64,000 nucleotides of DNA. Origin: Prostheceraeus crozeri. Its lineage: Eukaryota; Platyhelminthes; Polycladida; Euryleptidae. The DNA lies in contig CAJQUW010008951.1 in NCBI GenBank assembly GCA_907163375.1, forward strand, positions 436,501 through 500,500. Reading direction: 5' to 3'. The translations under genes were made by a program, and so were the position numbers. Below, piece by piece: positions 1 through 10,850 of the stretch; the stretch's first letter is position 1; each line of letters begins with the position of its first letter. Below the pieces are notes generated by a model, which saw only the letters and a list, made by a program, of their open reading frames with translations, was not told the DNA's origin and made no database searches.

Positions 1-254
1 CTACCTAATATACCTAGCCTACTCTATGCATTCAGCGTTGAATGATCAACTTGAGAGCAACAATGCAGAGAGTTAAAAATGTAATTGTAACACTTCCACC
101 AAATCGAAATTTACATTACGAATAAATCATGAGATGACGTAATCTGCGCAATTTCTCTGAATTCTGGTTTGGAAAATTTGCGCACTCATTTAAGCTGCGT
201 GGCCCTCCGACTAGCCTATTGCATCGAGACACAGTTAATGAAGGACGATGACAT

Positions 255-560
255 AAATATCATTTAATTTCACTTGCACCTTCAATATAATATTCAATAA
301 ATGCTTCACATTCATGAAAATATAGTCAATTTCACTCAATGACATTTCCGAAACGATAAAATCATTAAAGAAATATCATTACTATGCTCATGATATTTGT
401 AGCAGCAGAAATATCATTAGAATTATCATGAACAAGAAATATCATGAACAATATCATTAAAATATCATTAACTTTCACCAAATGATATTTGTATCATTAA
501 TAATATCATTAACCCATATTTATGTCATGGCATCATGATATTTTTGATGATACATTTCCG
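255..560. repeat. ATGATATT/AATATCAT-rich stretch
   Basis: Within about 300 bases the octamer AATATCAT or its complement recurs at least ten times in both orientations, with irregular spacing, so the stretch could fold locally. There is no fixed period and no coding frame. The rest of positions 1-760 shows no gene, RNA or transposon end that I recognise. It could be the degenerate subterminal part of an old DNA transposon. Confidence 0.5.
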
Positions 561-762
561 TAAGGGAGAGGAGAAATTGTTATATTTTTCAAAACATGGA
601 ACGCAAACTCCAGGTTTATCATCCCATCTTGCGGACTGATAATATGTCTCCTTTCTTACAATGATCACCCAACATTCTTACATCTTATCGTTTCTGTGGC
701 TTTATTTTCTTTGAAGTTGAAAGGATTATTTCAAAAAAAGTACACCCTGTTGCAAATGCACT

Positions 763-1625
763 TCAAGGGCCGAAAGGATTCGAGCCACGAACCTTGCTTT
801 TTGATGGAACTGAATGTATACCGGTAAATTGAATTATCACAATCCTGGAGAAGTTCAAGAATGTCATCAGCGAATCCTTTTCCGTTTTGTACATTATATC
901 AGCATTTAGCAATAGAAGCTGAATCATGTGCATTAATATTCCGTATTTCTTGAACCAAGTGTTACTACGTCGAGCCACTGTGATACCAGAGAGGTAATGG
1001 TCTACTAGATCCACATATAGCATCCCAAAATCGTATTGCTTGATTGTAGAATGCCTTTCATAGCTGATTCCTGCCTGCCGAAAGATGTCTTTGCTTCTGA
1101 ATAGCACCTGCTTTATCGACAGCACTGAGAAAGTAGACGTCTCTTTCGTCTGTGAATTTGATGGCCAATACACCGTTCCCGTTCCGCTCGAAGAAGATTT
1201 AGTTCCAGTGTCTCCGTGGTAGACGCCGGTACCTGCCTTTTCTCTCGCAATTCCGCTGCTATCCCTCTGTTCATGCGAGCTGCACCACGAACAACAGCAT
1301 TTCGATTCATGTGACATTCACAAAGACGAACACTTTTATGCCAGTTATCAATATGCATGATGTATCCACGATCAGGTACAGAAGCTTTTGAAAGAGGATG
1401 AACGACAATTTGTTTTCGCTTTTTGAGAGGTCAGATGGTAGGCCTACATGTTCTTCTAAATTCAAACTCTCTTTTCCGCAGTTTAAGGAGCTGTGGAACA
1501 TGATTCCATTATTATCCGTCGCAACGAATGTTTTCAGTCCGAGCCTTGCTCGTTTAGTACGCATAAAAGCCTGCATCTTTTGAGATTCATCGATGCAGAT
1601 GTTCTGAGAAGGCTTTCATTTAGCG
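763..1625 (-). pseudogene. piggyBac-type transposase, C-terminal part, broken
   Basis: Reading the minus strand from about 1625 downwards, three frames together resemble a piggyBac-superfamily DDD transposase. The order is an IDES block near 1615, then a block with HIDNWHKS and NRNAVVRG (about 1356-1260), then VDLVDHYLSG, TWFKKYG and LLLLNADIMYK (about 1010-890). These match the family's first Asp region, the DNWYTS-like second Asp region and the GGVDxxD/third Asp region, in the right order. At least two frameshifts separate the blocks, and the N-terminal part is not present upstream. The family cuts and pastes DNA at TTAA. This copy is a non-functional fossil. It need not belong to the same family as the piggyBac MITE at 2477-3221. 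Confidence 0.7.
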
Positions 1626-1823
1626 CAAATTGAGCTTATGAATAGACATGAATAGAGATTACTTGTGCTTGCATTTTCGACGGCGCGCGCTGTGTGTGTG
1701 TCTGTCTGTGAAAGAATTTATCTTTAAAAAGCGCCAAACTCAATTACAAACCTCAACAGACTGAACTAGCGGTGAAATTCGACAATAAGAAAAAGTACAA
1801 TTGCAAATGAATAGTACAAATTA

Positions 1824-2218
1824 ATTCCCCGACTGCACTCACCTGAACCAGTAATAGAACCGAAAGCTGTATTGGAGAAGAGCTCGCACCTTCTTCACTT
1901 GGTTAAGCCGACAGTATATTGTTCAATTATTGTTGACTAGCAGCATTCAGTCTGTAGAGAGACAGCATAACGGTATGTCATTCGACGACGTCACACACTA
2001 AAGATTGACGTGACAACAAAGGGCTGTCGTTATGCACGCACATTGAATATCTTGAAGAAAATTGTTGCCATGCAATGCTGTGTAACTTAGTCGAATGCTG
2101 CTATGCTTTGCTCAATTTTCTTGTGTGCCGTCGCCTTGACCTAGTGAAGTAGGTGGGAATTCGTCTCCACCGCGGACTTCGATTCGATTCGTGGGTCAGG
2201 TGAGTGCGGTCGGGGAAT
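1824..2218. mobile_element. MITE-like element with ATTCCCCGAC termini
   Basis: ATTCCCCGACTGCACTCACC at 1824 is matched in inverse by GGTGAGTGCGGTCGGGGAAT ending about 2218 (one mismatch at the T/C in GACTGC versus GACCGC). The roughly 25-bp inverted ends enclose about 395 bases without a gene. The subterminal parts also resemble each other in inverse. No clean target-site duplication is visible, so the superfamily is open. Confidence 0.55.
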
Positions 2219-2476
2219 CAAGGGTGTTGATGTCTCTTATTCTATTAATAGATGTCATTATCTTTAGATTTTCAATCCTACGACAAACATTTGTTGTCAA
2301 TCAAGTGTATGTAGTTTTTGCAAAAATTTAAAATGACAATGACAAGCATGAGAACACCTGCTAATAGTTCCATGCATATCCTTGGAATAACGACGGAAAT
2401 TCTATCACCCGGGCAAATCGTGATGATGGCGCAGCGCTGCAGTCTCCCAGCAAGACTTAGTCAAGCGTTTGATTAA

Positions 2477-3221
2477 CCCTCAGAGACCTGAGGGGGGTCC
2501 AGTGGACCCGGAGCCACATTTTTCTATTTCATTTTTTACGCTGACGATATATCAACCACTCAAGCCCATACAAAATCATCATTTTTGACAGTGAATCTGC
2601 ATGTCTTATTTCATTTCAATTGAATCAGTAGAAGTATGCCAGATAGGCCAAGGGGGTCCACTGGACCCCTCAGGTCTCAGAGGGTGTAGAAATTCCATCA
2701 CAAAATTTTTGTAATTAGATGAAAAATGATTTCGAACATGTCCACGATGGTATATCAAGAGTGAAAGTCATTTTTTCATTGTTTGCATCATGCTCGTAGA
2801 TAATGTGAATATTTTGCTTTCGCACATGATCTCGCGTGACTGGTTGGCCTATATGAACAACTCGACATAAATCAATGTCCGAAATGAAAGATATCATTAT
2901 ATTCATAGTTGAGCACCAAAAACTGATTGATGACAAACTTTTCACAGCTGTAATGATAAGTTTGAGATCTCCACAGCTGTTTTTGGTTCTAGAAGTACAG
3001 CAATTTTGACTCACTTTAAGTCTATTTCTGAGAAGGTTGAAATTCACTCAAGGGATTGGTTATACCGACCTGCTACACGCAAACATCATTGTTTTACTTA
3101 AAATCAACTTTCCTAATGTTTTGATATCGATTTAATCAGGTAAACTAAGAATATGTTAAAGGGGTCCACTGGACCCCCCCTCAGGTCTCAGAGGGTGTGA
3201 AAAAGCTCAGGTCTCTGAGGG
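2477..3221. mobile_element. piggyBac-type MITE with TTAA target sites
   Basis: The element starts TTAA-CCCTCAGAGACCTGAG (TTAA at 2473-2476) and ends CTCAGGTCTCTGAGGG-TTAA (TTAA at 3222-3225). A TTAA duplication with CCC...GGG ends is the hallmark of piggyBac. Inside each end lies the near-palindrome GGGTCCACTGGACCC, and an internal copy of the end sits near 2650-2690. A 110-codon minus-strand open frame (2715-3047) has no similarity I recognise and is probably not a gene. At 745 bp it is non-autonomous. Confidence 0.85.
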
Positions 3222-3225
3222 TTAA

Positions 3226-3857
3226 CAAACGTTCGATCAAGACTTCGACGTTTTGAATACAAAATTTAAAATTGTGAAGTTTTCCTAATTGGACAGGATT
3301 TCAAAAAAGATAATGTTGTGATTCGACATGATGAGTGCTTTCATTTTGTTGTTTTGAATTTGGTTATATGGTTACTGAAATGCTGGCAAGAAATGGTAGT
3401 TATAATAAAAATATTCATTTTTTGACGAGTGGATCGAGGGTTAAGTTGCTGAGACTAGAATAGACAAAGCAACTTATTGATTGTCATTTCAGTCAATCAT
3501 TTAGGCATCGGTGCACCGATCTGAGCAAATGCTGCTAGTTCTTAAGAAGAATATTGAGAAAAGCAAAAACGTAATTTCCCTATGTTTTAAGGTCGAATTT
3601 CTATTGAAATTGTTACATTAACCGAAACATGTACTTCGGCGACCCGCGCCTTCAAAGGTCAATAGAACTAAGTGGACAGCGAGATGTTACTGTGTGAAGC
3701 TTTATATAAGGAGTGAGTTGTACTTAGAGATGTGTTGATTGCATGAATGCTTGTCAAATTGTGAAGACAGATTGTCTTCTGGAAGTTCGTAGTTTCTATT
3801 GATTGTGTTTTTTGCTTCTGCTGTTGTTGTGTTTCGTGTGTTGAACATCATATTAGA
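3226..3857. other. no gene seen
   Basis: AT-rich sequence without a supported gene. The stretch about 3437-3500 (AAGTTGCTGAGACTAGAATA and what follows) resembles 24575-24640, so it is probably a remnant of the CATAGAAATCCGAC MITE family found at 24.5 and 34.2 kb. Confidence 0.4.
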
Positions 3858-4600
3858 TTGTTCAAGCGTGTCACTTTGCTAGAAGTGCAAACCGATTCAA
3901 AGCGATGACACATGCTGGAACTTACAACGTGGGCAAAAAGAATTTTTTAGTGTCTTTTAGAGATAGGAAAAAGAATCGCGCGTCGCTTGTGGATTTCTGT
4001 GAATTCCTTCAAAATGTTCCGATCACCACGATTCCTTCAAATTCGAAGAATTCAGAATATTGTGCGAGAGCTTTCTCGATAATGTTGGTCTTTCCAATCA
4101 TTATTAAAAAAATATAGCAGGTGCACGAAAAGTGTTCACAAACTTCTCTGTAGAACTTGACGTCGTCTGTGTCTCTTTGCTGTGTAATCCGATTGATAAC
4201 GATTGCTATGGCATCACATACATGTCAGCATGCCATTTCATTAACGTTACATGCTATACTGCTTCTTTTCTAGTCAAACCATAGAAATTGAAAAAACCTC
4301 AATAAAACAACAATAAAACCTCTAGAATGGAAGCAAGGCTTTATGCAATTCACAATAACAGCACATAAGTCGCATGCATTTTCACTTAGATGCACTTGTC
4401 AACGGCTGTATCATTGGGTTAGAATCTGTCACATGTGCAATTCTAGGCTTTTAATTGGTCATTCATGCCCCAACTTAGTTCCCCCGGATGTGCCGCGACC
4501 TTGACTCAATTTCCATTCTAGTCAACTTCAGATAAGCAATTTATTTCTATGGGTCAAACAGAAGAGAACCTGTCTAATTTTGTGTGTGCATGTGATCGCG
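3858..4600 (+). repeat. Dispersed repeat, copy 1 (split by a MITE)
   Basis: This stretch matches the reverse complement of 12745-13290 from TCACTTTGCTAGAAGTGCAA through to CCTGTCTAATT, with the 274-bp MITE at 4279-4552 as the only large interruption. An open frame of 70 codons (3905-4117) has a counterpart in the other copy, sharing the words RDRK, RASL, FLQN and FSIML. No known domain is evident. It may be part of an unrecognised transposon. Confidence 0.65.
4279..4552. mobile_element. MITE with CCATAGAAAT ends and GTCAAA duplication
   Basis: The ends are CCATAGAAAT... and ...ATTTCTATGG, and TCTAGAATGGAA / TTCCATTCTAG pair further in. The direct repeat GTCAAA flanks it at 4273-4278 and 4553-4558. 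The paralogous repeat at 12745-13290 has a single GTCAAA and no insert at this place, so the boundaries are supported by an empty site. It has no coding capacity. Confidence 0.8.
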
Positions 4601-5682
4601 TAAAGTGTGACTTCGCTTGCTGGTGCTATGAAATTCTTTTTTCCCCCCAACATAAGGTGCTGGTCGAAAAATGTACATCAGAAAACCGCTATCATTTCAG
4701 ATCCCCTCGGAAAAAGGGAAGCAATTACAAACTTAATGAAGTCTTGATATCTCAGAATTCCAACCTCAGTTCAAAGAGCAGTGAATGTAAATAACACGGA
4801 TACTAAGATTCGATTTCCAACAATTGCAACTGTTCTTTTCCCGGAAATTCTGAGCTACATCACACTTTCCGCTCGGAAATTGAGAGCAGGGGAAAGTAAG
4901 ATGAGTAACATGGGTCTCATTCATACTTCTGTCATTTTCAAAACAATTTCCATTGTTTATTATTTAGCTATCCATATTTACACGTAATTTTAAGCTGTTA
5001 CAAAATAGTCGAAGGACACTGTATCGTTCTCAGGCAAATTTGACTTGCATTTGAAGCCATTTTCAGTATCAATTGCTCAAGCATCGTCACCATTGCATGT
5101 AGGTCTATATTGTTTTGCAAGAAGGAAACCTCTTAATTTAATACTAAAGTGACCGCAAAAGTGATTGAATTGCTAGCTTTTCTCGTCCAATTTAAAATCT
5201 AAATCTTAGAGTTTTCACCACTAAAGTGATAAATAGATAAATTGTGAATGTCATGTTGACTTTTCACGACATTCAAGGCTTACAAACTTTGGTCACTATT
5301 GAAAGGTACTTTTTCTGAGTTTTATCTAATTCGAAAAATATGGAGTTCAATGTGACAATGCCCACTGTAATTTTTATTTTCTGTCATAACTTAGGCATGG
5401 ACTTCATGTCAACACTCTTGTCATCAATGGGATCGAGAGGTATATGGTGTTGCGTAGAAAACATAATACAATTGTTAAAATTTAAACATAAAATCTAAAT
5501 GAAAGCTTGCTCCTTTGTGAGCTGATCAGAAACATGCGTCATCAACTTGATAAGTAAAAACCAATTATTTCATGATTCCAAATTGAACAGGCGTGATAAT
5601 ATTGATGAACAAAGTGCTTGCAAAAATCATACAGACGTTGACAAATCTAGTCATTATCTCTGCATGTACATGTCTCTTGTAT
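4601..5682. other. no gene seen
   Basis: AT-rich sequence with only short, unremarkable open frames (for example 4781-4987 and 5547-5783). I see no conserved domain, RNA gene or transposon terminus here. Confidence 0.4.
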
Positions 5683-6262
5683 CAGGGGTGCGGAGTCGGA
5701 GTCAGAGTCCCGGAGTCCTATCATTTTTGATGGAGTCAGAGTCCTATCAAATGATAGGACTCCGGACTCCGGCCTATAACTAGACCCGAAACATAATACA
5801 AGCAAATTATTTATCCTCATGCATGGCTGTCACTGTCTTGATGTCAACTTTCTCCGTCAAATAAAAGTACGGAGACAGGAGTACATGCAAGGTTTGTAAT
5901 AGTTTAGGGAATGAACCGTGATAGTGAAAAAAGGATTGTCCTTTCACTCGGAGATTTAGTATAGAAGACAAGCCTCGATCACACTTACGCACCAAAGGTC
6001 AAATCAGAGACAAAAATGAAATTATTTGTTTGTTTGAGAACATTACCTCCTTCCCAAACGTTAATCTTGTGTGATGTCTCCTCCAAAGCGCATATTAAAA
6101 TCGATAGTGTACTCATATCTTTTGAAGAAGGATGAGGATTTTCCTGCCTGGTAGAGACTGGAGAAAAACCGTGTGAAGCACACATCAGCAAGATGGGAGG
6201 AACCGAGTCGCATGCATCCAACTTAAAGCGATATTTGATAAACTCACGAAAATGATTGATAA

Positions 6263-8863
6263 CACTGGTCAACAAAAAAAAAATAGTCTAAGTGTTTTTA
6301 GCTGATTTCGGGTAAATCAAGTGTGTTGATTTCAAAAATCACCTCAGATTTGCTCAATCAGGTCAACTTTTTAAACTAAGCTACATTTTGGGTTTTTCAA
6401 GTTTTGGCCTATACGATGATCCAGAGCTTCTCATTTACCGGTATTTTCTTAAGTTCATGTAGCCATTCTCTTATTTTCTAGACTAAACATGCAATTTCTG
6501 AAGATCTTTGCGTCACATCTGATCATCTAAAATGCTGCCCATCTGAAAATATGCTATTCACCATCAATGTTTCCACTGCTCAAATACCTTGTTGAATTCA
6601 TCGCTTATGACATTTCTATGATATTTTTGCACTCTGGTGGACGTTTGTTCATTCACTCTGTTAGAGGATTTTCAACCAGTCTAGGTGCGAGTTCTTTGCT
6701 GCACTTTGTCAATCAATTCAACGAATGAAGGCAAGCTTTCAGAGCAATTTCTATTTCAATCGAAGAGTCATACGCCATTTTTAGCCTTGTCATCATATTT
6801 AATGAATGTTGTCAGTGAATTTTGATTAACACATTCGCATTTTGCAGCTGAAGGATGACTTCAACCAGAAGATCTTGCAAAAACAGGTCTGACGTTTTCT
6901 GCTATATTTGTGGTGAATATACCCTTTTATCTAACGGGAATCAAGTAACAAGCTTCATAAAACGTGCCTATGAATCATATTTTGGAATTAAACTTGGTGA
7001 CCAGGATAAAGTTTGGGCTCCACACATGGCAAGTCATGCACCGAGTATCTGCGTCTGTGGACTAAAGGCAGGAAGAGTTGCTTGAAATGTGGTATTCCCA
7101 TGATTTGGAGGGAACCGTGCTATTGATGTGACTGGGATCAACAGAAAGAACCGAAGCAGCCTGAAGTATCCTAATATTGAATCGGCACGTCGTCCTGTAG
7201 CTCATTGTGATGAAATTCCGGAACTTCCTGACATCAGTGACGACGATTCCTCCAGTGCTGCTGAACATGTAGAAGAGCAACAAATGGATTTTGACGATGC
7301 TGCTCCACATCCTTTTTCCCAAAATGAGCTAAATGATTTGGTTCGCGATCTCAGTTTATCAAAGTCCTCTGCCGAGCTATTGGCATCCAGATTGAAGGAA
7401 AAGAATCTTATATCTAACAGTGCTCGTGTCACTTCTATCGCAATAGACATGAAGAGTTCCTTCATTTTTTCTTTAGAGAGAATGACTTGGTGTACTGCAC
7501 AGATATTGCTCAGCTAATGTTCAAGGTTGGAATGCCACGGTGCGAATCCAAAGACTGGAGACAGCAGCAAGCGATCTATGAAATGTGTTCTTCTTCACAA
7601 TGGCAATCAGTTTGCCTCTGTACCTCTTGCTCACTCGGCTACATTGAAAGAGAACTATGAAGCAGTGAAGTGCGTGCTGGAGAAAATACGTTATGATCAG
7701 CATCAGTGGCTAATTTGTGTTGACTTGAAAATGGTGAATTTTTTGTTGGGACAGCAGTCAGGCTATACCAAGTATCCATGCTTCCTGTGCATGTGGGATA
7801 GCAGAGACACTGATCATCACTACACTAGAAAAAACTGGCCAATCCGCGAAGAATTGGTGCCATGTAGAGCAACGAACGTTATCAACGACCCCCCTGGCAA
7901 ACAGAGAAAGGATACTCTTCCCTCCGCTGCACATCAAACTCGGCTTGATGAAGCAATTCACCAAAGCTCTGGACAAGGATGGTGCCTGCTTTACTTTTGC
8001 CATGGTTGTGCCATACTTGTGCCATGGTTTTCCAGGATTGACCATAGAGCAATTGAAAGCTGGCATTTTTGATGGTCCTCAAATCTGACAGCTAATCAAA
8101 GATACTGAGTTTGAAAATTCAATGAACGATGTGGAGCTGCAGGCATGGAGAGCATTTGTTCTGGTAGTGAAGAACTTTCTTGGCAATAAAAAGGCCAGAA
8201 ACTATGCAGAGCTAGTCTCAAATATGTTGACTGCTTTCAAAATCCTTGGATGCAACATGAGTATCAAAATGCATTACATTTTCTCACACATGGATCGGTT
8301 TCCTGAGAATCTGGGATCTGTGAGCGATGAACAAGGGGACAGATTCCATCAAGACATAAAGGTGATGGAGACAAGGTATCAGGGACGCTGGGATGCAGTT
8401 ATGATGGCTGATTACTGCTGGAATCTAAAGAGAGACATCCCTGCAGCTGAGCATTCAAGGAACTGCAAAACACGGAAATTCATGCCCTGACTTTTTTACG
8501 ATTGCGACTTTTTACCCAGATTGCATGTGCAAGTAGGCCTACATGTATTTATCTTATCCTTTGTCAATAACTTTTATACAAATAAGTGAAATTAGATTTT
8601 GTGATACCAATTCAATACATTCTTTTATAATGCATCTTTTTTCTACTGAGCCATTTTGGGGTGAGAAGGGTTCTTAGAAATAACAGATGACTTCACAAAA
8701 TGTGATATATTAAGCCAGAAAATCTCTCAAAATATAATTAGCATGAAAACTTGACCTGATTGAGTTAAATGGATGCCATATTCAGAGTTAGTGGAGGACA
8801 ATTGCCCTAAATCAGTTGAAAAACTTCTGACTATTTTCAAAAAGTTTTTTTTGTAACCCAGTG
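6263..8863 (+). mobile_element. 2.6-kb TIR element (CACTGG ends, ATAA duplication)
   Basis: The left end reads CACTGGTCAACAAAAAAAA, and the right end, inverted, reads CACTGGGTTACAAAAAAAA. Similarity continues further in through TAGTC and CTGATTT. ATAA flanks it at 6259-6262 and 8864-8867. Copy B of the host MITE has one ATAA (42134-42137) and no insert, which gives a true empty site. A 4-bp duplication with CACT-type ends is compatible with the CMC (CACTA/Mirage/Chapaev) group, but that is inference. The only coding content is the broken gene at 6855-8490. Confidence 0.85.
6855..8490 (+). pseudogene. Transposon-borne uncharacterised metazoan protein, frameshifted
   Basis: Four successive frames (6855-7085, 7128-7517, 7527-8072, 8122-8490) read as one protein broken by frameshifts. 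Recognisable blocks in order are FCYICGEYT, YFGIKLGDQDKVWAPH, a YPNIESARRPVAH block, NDLVRDLSLSKSSAELLASR, LLGQQSGYTKYPCFLCMWDS, a KNFLGNKKARNY block, SDEQGDRFHQDI and METRYQGRWDAVMMADYCW. I recognise this arrangement from a multi-copy family widely annotated as 'uncharacterised protein' in arthropods and other animals. Cys pairs in CYIC and CFLC may bind metal. Because it lies between the matched inverted ends of the 6263-8863 element, it is probably that element's transposase or accessory protein. Its biochemical activity cannot be read from this copy. Confidence 0.7.
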
Positions 8864-8929
8864 ATAATTGATACAGCAATGATCACTAAATATAAGTTCA
8901 GGTAAGCCTATAATGAACTATGCTGTAAG

Positions 8930-9240
8930 TTACCAGTTTTTTTCAAAAAGTCTCCAAACAGTTGTCATTGAAAGATTTGAATCCGATGAAACCTCAGTAA
9001 AAGAGGTAGAGGGATCACTATCGACCACACACTGGTGATGTAGCGATTTGACCTGCGAGAAGTCAGCCTTGCCCGGCCAGAAGACCTTCCACCAGGCCGC
9101 TGACAGCCTCTTTGCAACCAAAAGTAAATAGCAGTTTTGGGGATCTTTAATTGTTGCGACACAATGGCAACTGGCCGGCCACTTCGGATCAAACCCTCAG
9201 CTTGATCCTCAAGATAGCCTTTCTGGCAAGCTTTCAGCAC
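8930..9240 (-). pseudogene. Tc1/mariner-like transposase, N-terminal fragment
   Basis: On the minus strand, 9240-8965 gives a helix-turn-helix-like region (EGLIRSGRPVAIVSQQLKIP, then TAIYFWLQRG) followed by a basic SGRARLTSRRSNR linker. After a frameshift, 9121-8930 continues with DSDPSTSFTEVSSDSNLS and TTVWRLFEKN. This is the layout of the bipartite DNA-binding domain of Tc1-type transposases (HTH, GRPR-like hook, second HTH). No catalytic domain follows. The fragment abuts the truncated hAT MITE copy A. Confidence 0.55.
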
Positions 9241-9639
9241 AGCACTTCATCTGTCAGGTGTGTGGACGCGTCTCGCTTCTCTCTCGTGCTGCTTTTGATT
9301 TTTGGTCGTCATTCTTCGGTTTGTGGTGGTCTTTCGTCGGTGTTTTTGGTATCGTTGCTGGTCGCTCGCTGCCGCTTGGGGATCCGTTTTTGTCGTCGAG
9401 GCTTCGTTGCTGTGGTGTCGCCGTTTTTTTTCGCCGTTCATCGCTCTTATTGCCGTGTGATCTCCGTTCATTGCTTCTGTGTCTCACTTGTGCCTGATTT
9501 GTCCGCCTATGCAACGCATTGTGCCGACTGATTGTGAATTTCAGCGAAGTCACGTGATTGATAAAACAGGTCCCGGTACGTTTTCACGCGGAGTTGTGGA
9601 TAATAAACAGCGAAAAAGCCGGCTTGGATATTGTGTTGT

Positions 9640-9705
9640 GGTCTAGGGGCTTGTGCTGGACAGTTGGCAACAAGGTTCACGGTTCGATTCCCACTGAAGT
9701 CTATT
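9640..9705 (+). promoter_or_regulatory. tRNA-like A/B-box sequence in the LINE leader
   Basis: TGTGGTCTAGGGGC resembles a pol III A box. GGTTCGATTCCCAC, about 40 bases on, fits the B-box consensus GGTTCRANYCC well. A full cloverleaf cannot be drawn convincingly. It may be a tRNA-derived remnant or an internal promoter in the LINE 5' leader. There is no experimental support. Confidence 0.35.
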
Positions 9706-9817
9706 ACTTTTGCTGCAATTTACAGAGGCTACATTTGAAACAGTCGAGTTGGTCATTGTTGTGCCGAATCTTCTCATTGTCTTGAGTTCGAGACCCGTTC
9801 CACTCTCTTTGTACAAT

Positions 9818-10309
9818 ATGACTGAGATTCTGAATATGAGCGAGGAGGAGCTACAGAATGCGTCCCGAAAGCAAAGTGTTACAAAACAGCAGCTCGTTGA
9901 GGCAGTTTTAAGGCAAAGACAAGTGCTGAATGATCTGATGGATGAGTCCAAGAACATTACCATGGATAAAATCGCAGAATCATTGGAGGGTAAAATAAAC
10001 GAACTATTGCAACCGGCTTTAGAAAAAATCTTGAGGGAATGCAAAGACATGCAGGACTCGCACAACCAGCTGAAGTCAAAAGTAGACATTGAAAGCACAA
10101 TGTTCGAAGAAATAGAGGAGAGAACGAGAAAGTCTAACAACTTGGTATTCTTCGGTGTTCCTGAACGTCAGTCTGGCACAATAGATGAGGGGATCGAGCA
10201 TGATGAGATAAAGGTGGATGCCATAGTGGAATCGCTAGAGATCAAACACTTTGAATATAGCGGTGTCAGAAGAGTAGGCAAAGCTATACTGGGCAAGCTA
10301 CGTATTCTT
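9818..10309 (+). pseudogene. LINE ORF1 (nucleic-acid-binding protein), 5' part
   Basis: The frame is open from 9710, but the likely start is the Met at 9818, which opens MTEILNMSEEEL. The first about 100 residues are rich in Glu, Lys and Leu with heptad-like spacing and suggest a coiled coil. They are followed by NNLVFFGVPE, the start of the RRM-like block typical of ORF1 of non-LTR retrotransposons. ORF1 proteins bind the element's RNA and form trimers or larger particles. The frame runs into the Harbinger terminus at 10310, and the last residues (about 8 codons, to a stop at 10333) are encoded by the transposon. The missing C-terminal part is at 19505-19745. Confidence 0.75.
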
Positions 10310-10850
10310 GGGCGACCGATTGGAAACCACTAACCATTGGTTAAGGGCTTCAAATGGTTAGACTAACCCATACTTGGCGACCAGAAGGCTAAACCAACGG
10401 TTAACGTAGCCAGAGGCGTCGCGACCGGGGGGGTGTGGGGGACCGTAACACCCCCCCAATATGAAATTATTAAAAAATTCAGGTAAAATGAAAAATTTCA
10501 GGTGAACCGCCGGTTTGCCGGCGATTCAGCTCCAATATTCACTGACGTTGGTCTTAGCCACAAAAACACGTCTTGTCACAAAAACACATCGTAATGTCGG
10601 GAAATTCTCACCCTTTCTAGACACCAGAAAGTATATGGTCAGTTGTTGTTGATGATATTGATTTGTCACGCGAAAGCGGTCAAGCATAGAGCGCTGAAAA
10701 CGACCTCTACCCGGGATGACTGTATATGCGAGCAGGAGGAACAGTCGCCTCGCATTTTCTTAAAAATTGGAGCATAAGGCGATGTGAGTTAGCTCTGCTA
10801 AATTTAAAATATCAAAGTGCAATTGAAATGTAATTCCAGTGCCCTACCTA

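Larger units (their letters stand above)
5683..8945. mobile_element. hAT-type MITE copy A, 3' end lost, split by a TIR element
   Basis: CAGGGGTGCGGAGTCGGAGT at 5683 starts a sequence that matches 41546 onwards over several hundred bases, including the self-complementary GGAGTCCTATCA blocks. Homology runs to 6262, stops at the inserted element (6263-8863), and resumes at 8868 until about 8945. The right-hand terminus present in copy B is missing here, so this copy is truncated. Confidence 0.75.

Noticed and set aside
9254..9553. Arg/Ser/Lys-rich minus-strand frames over the LINE leader
   Set aside because: They are the complement of a T/G-rich leader with low complexity, antisense to the LINE.
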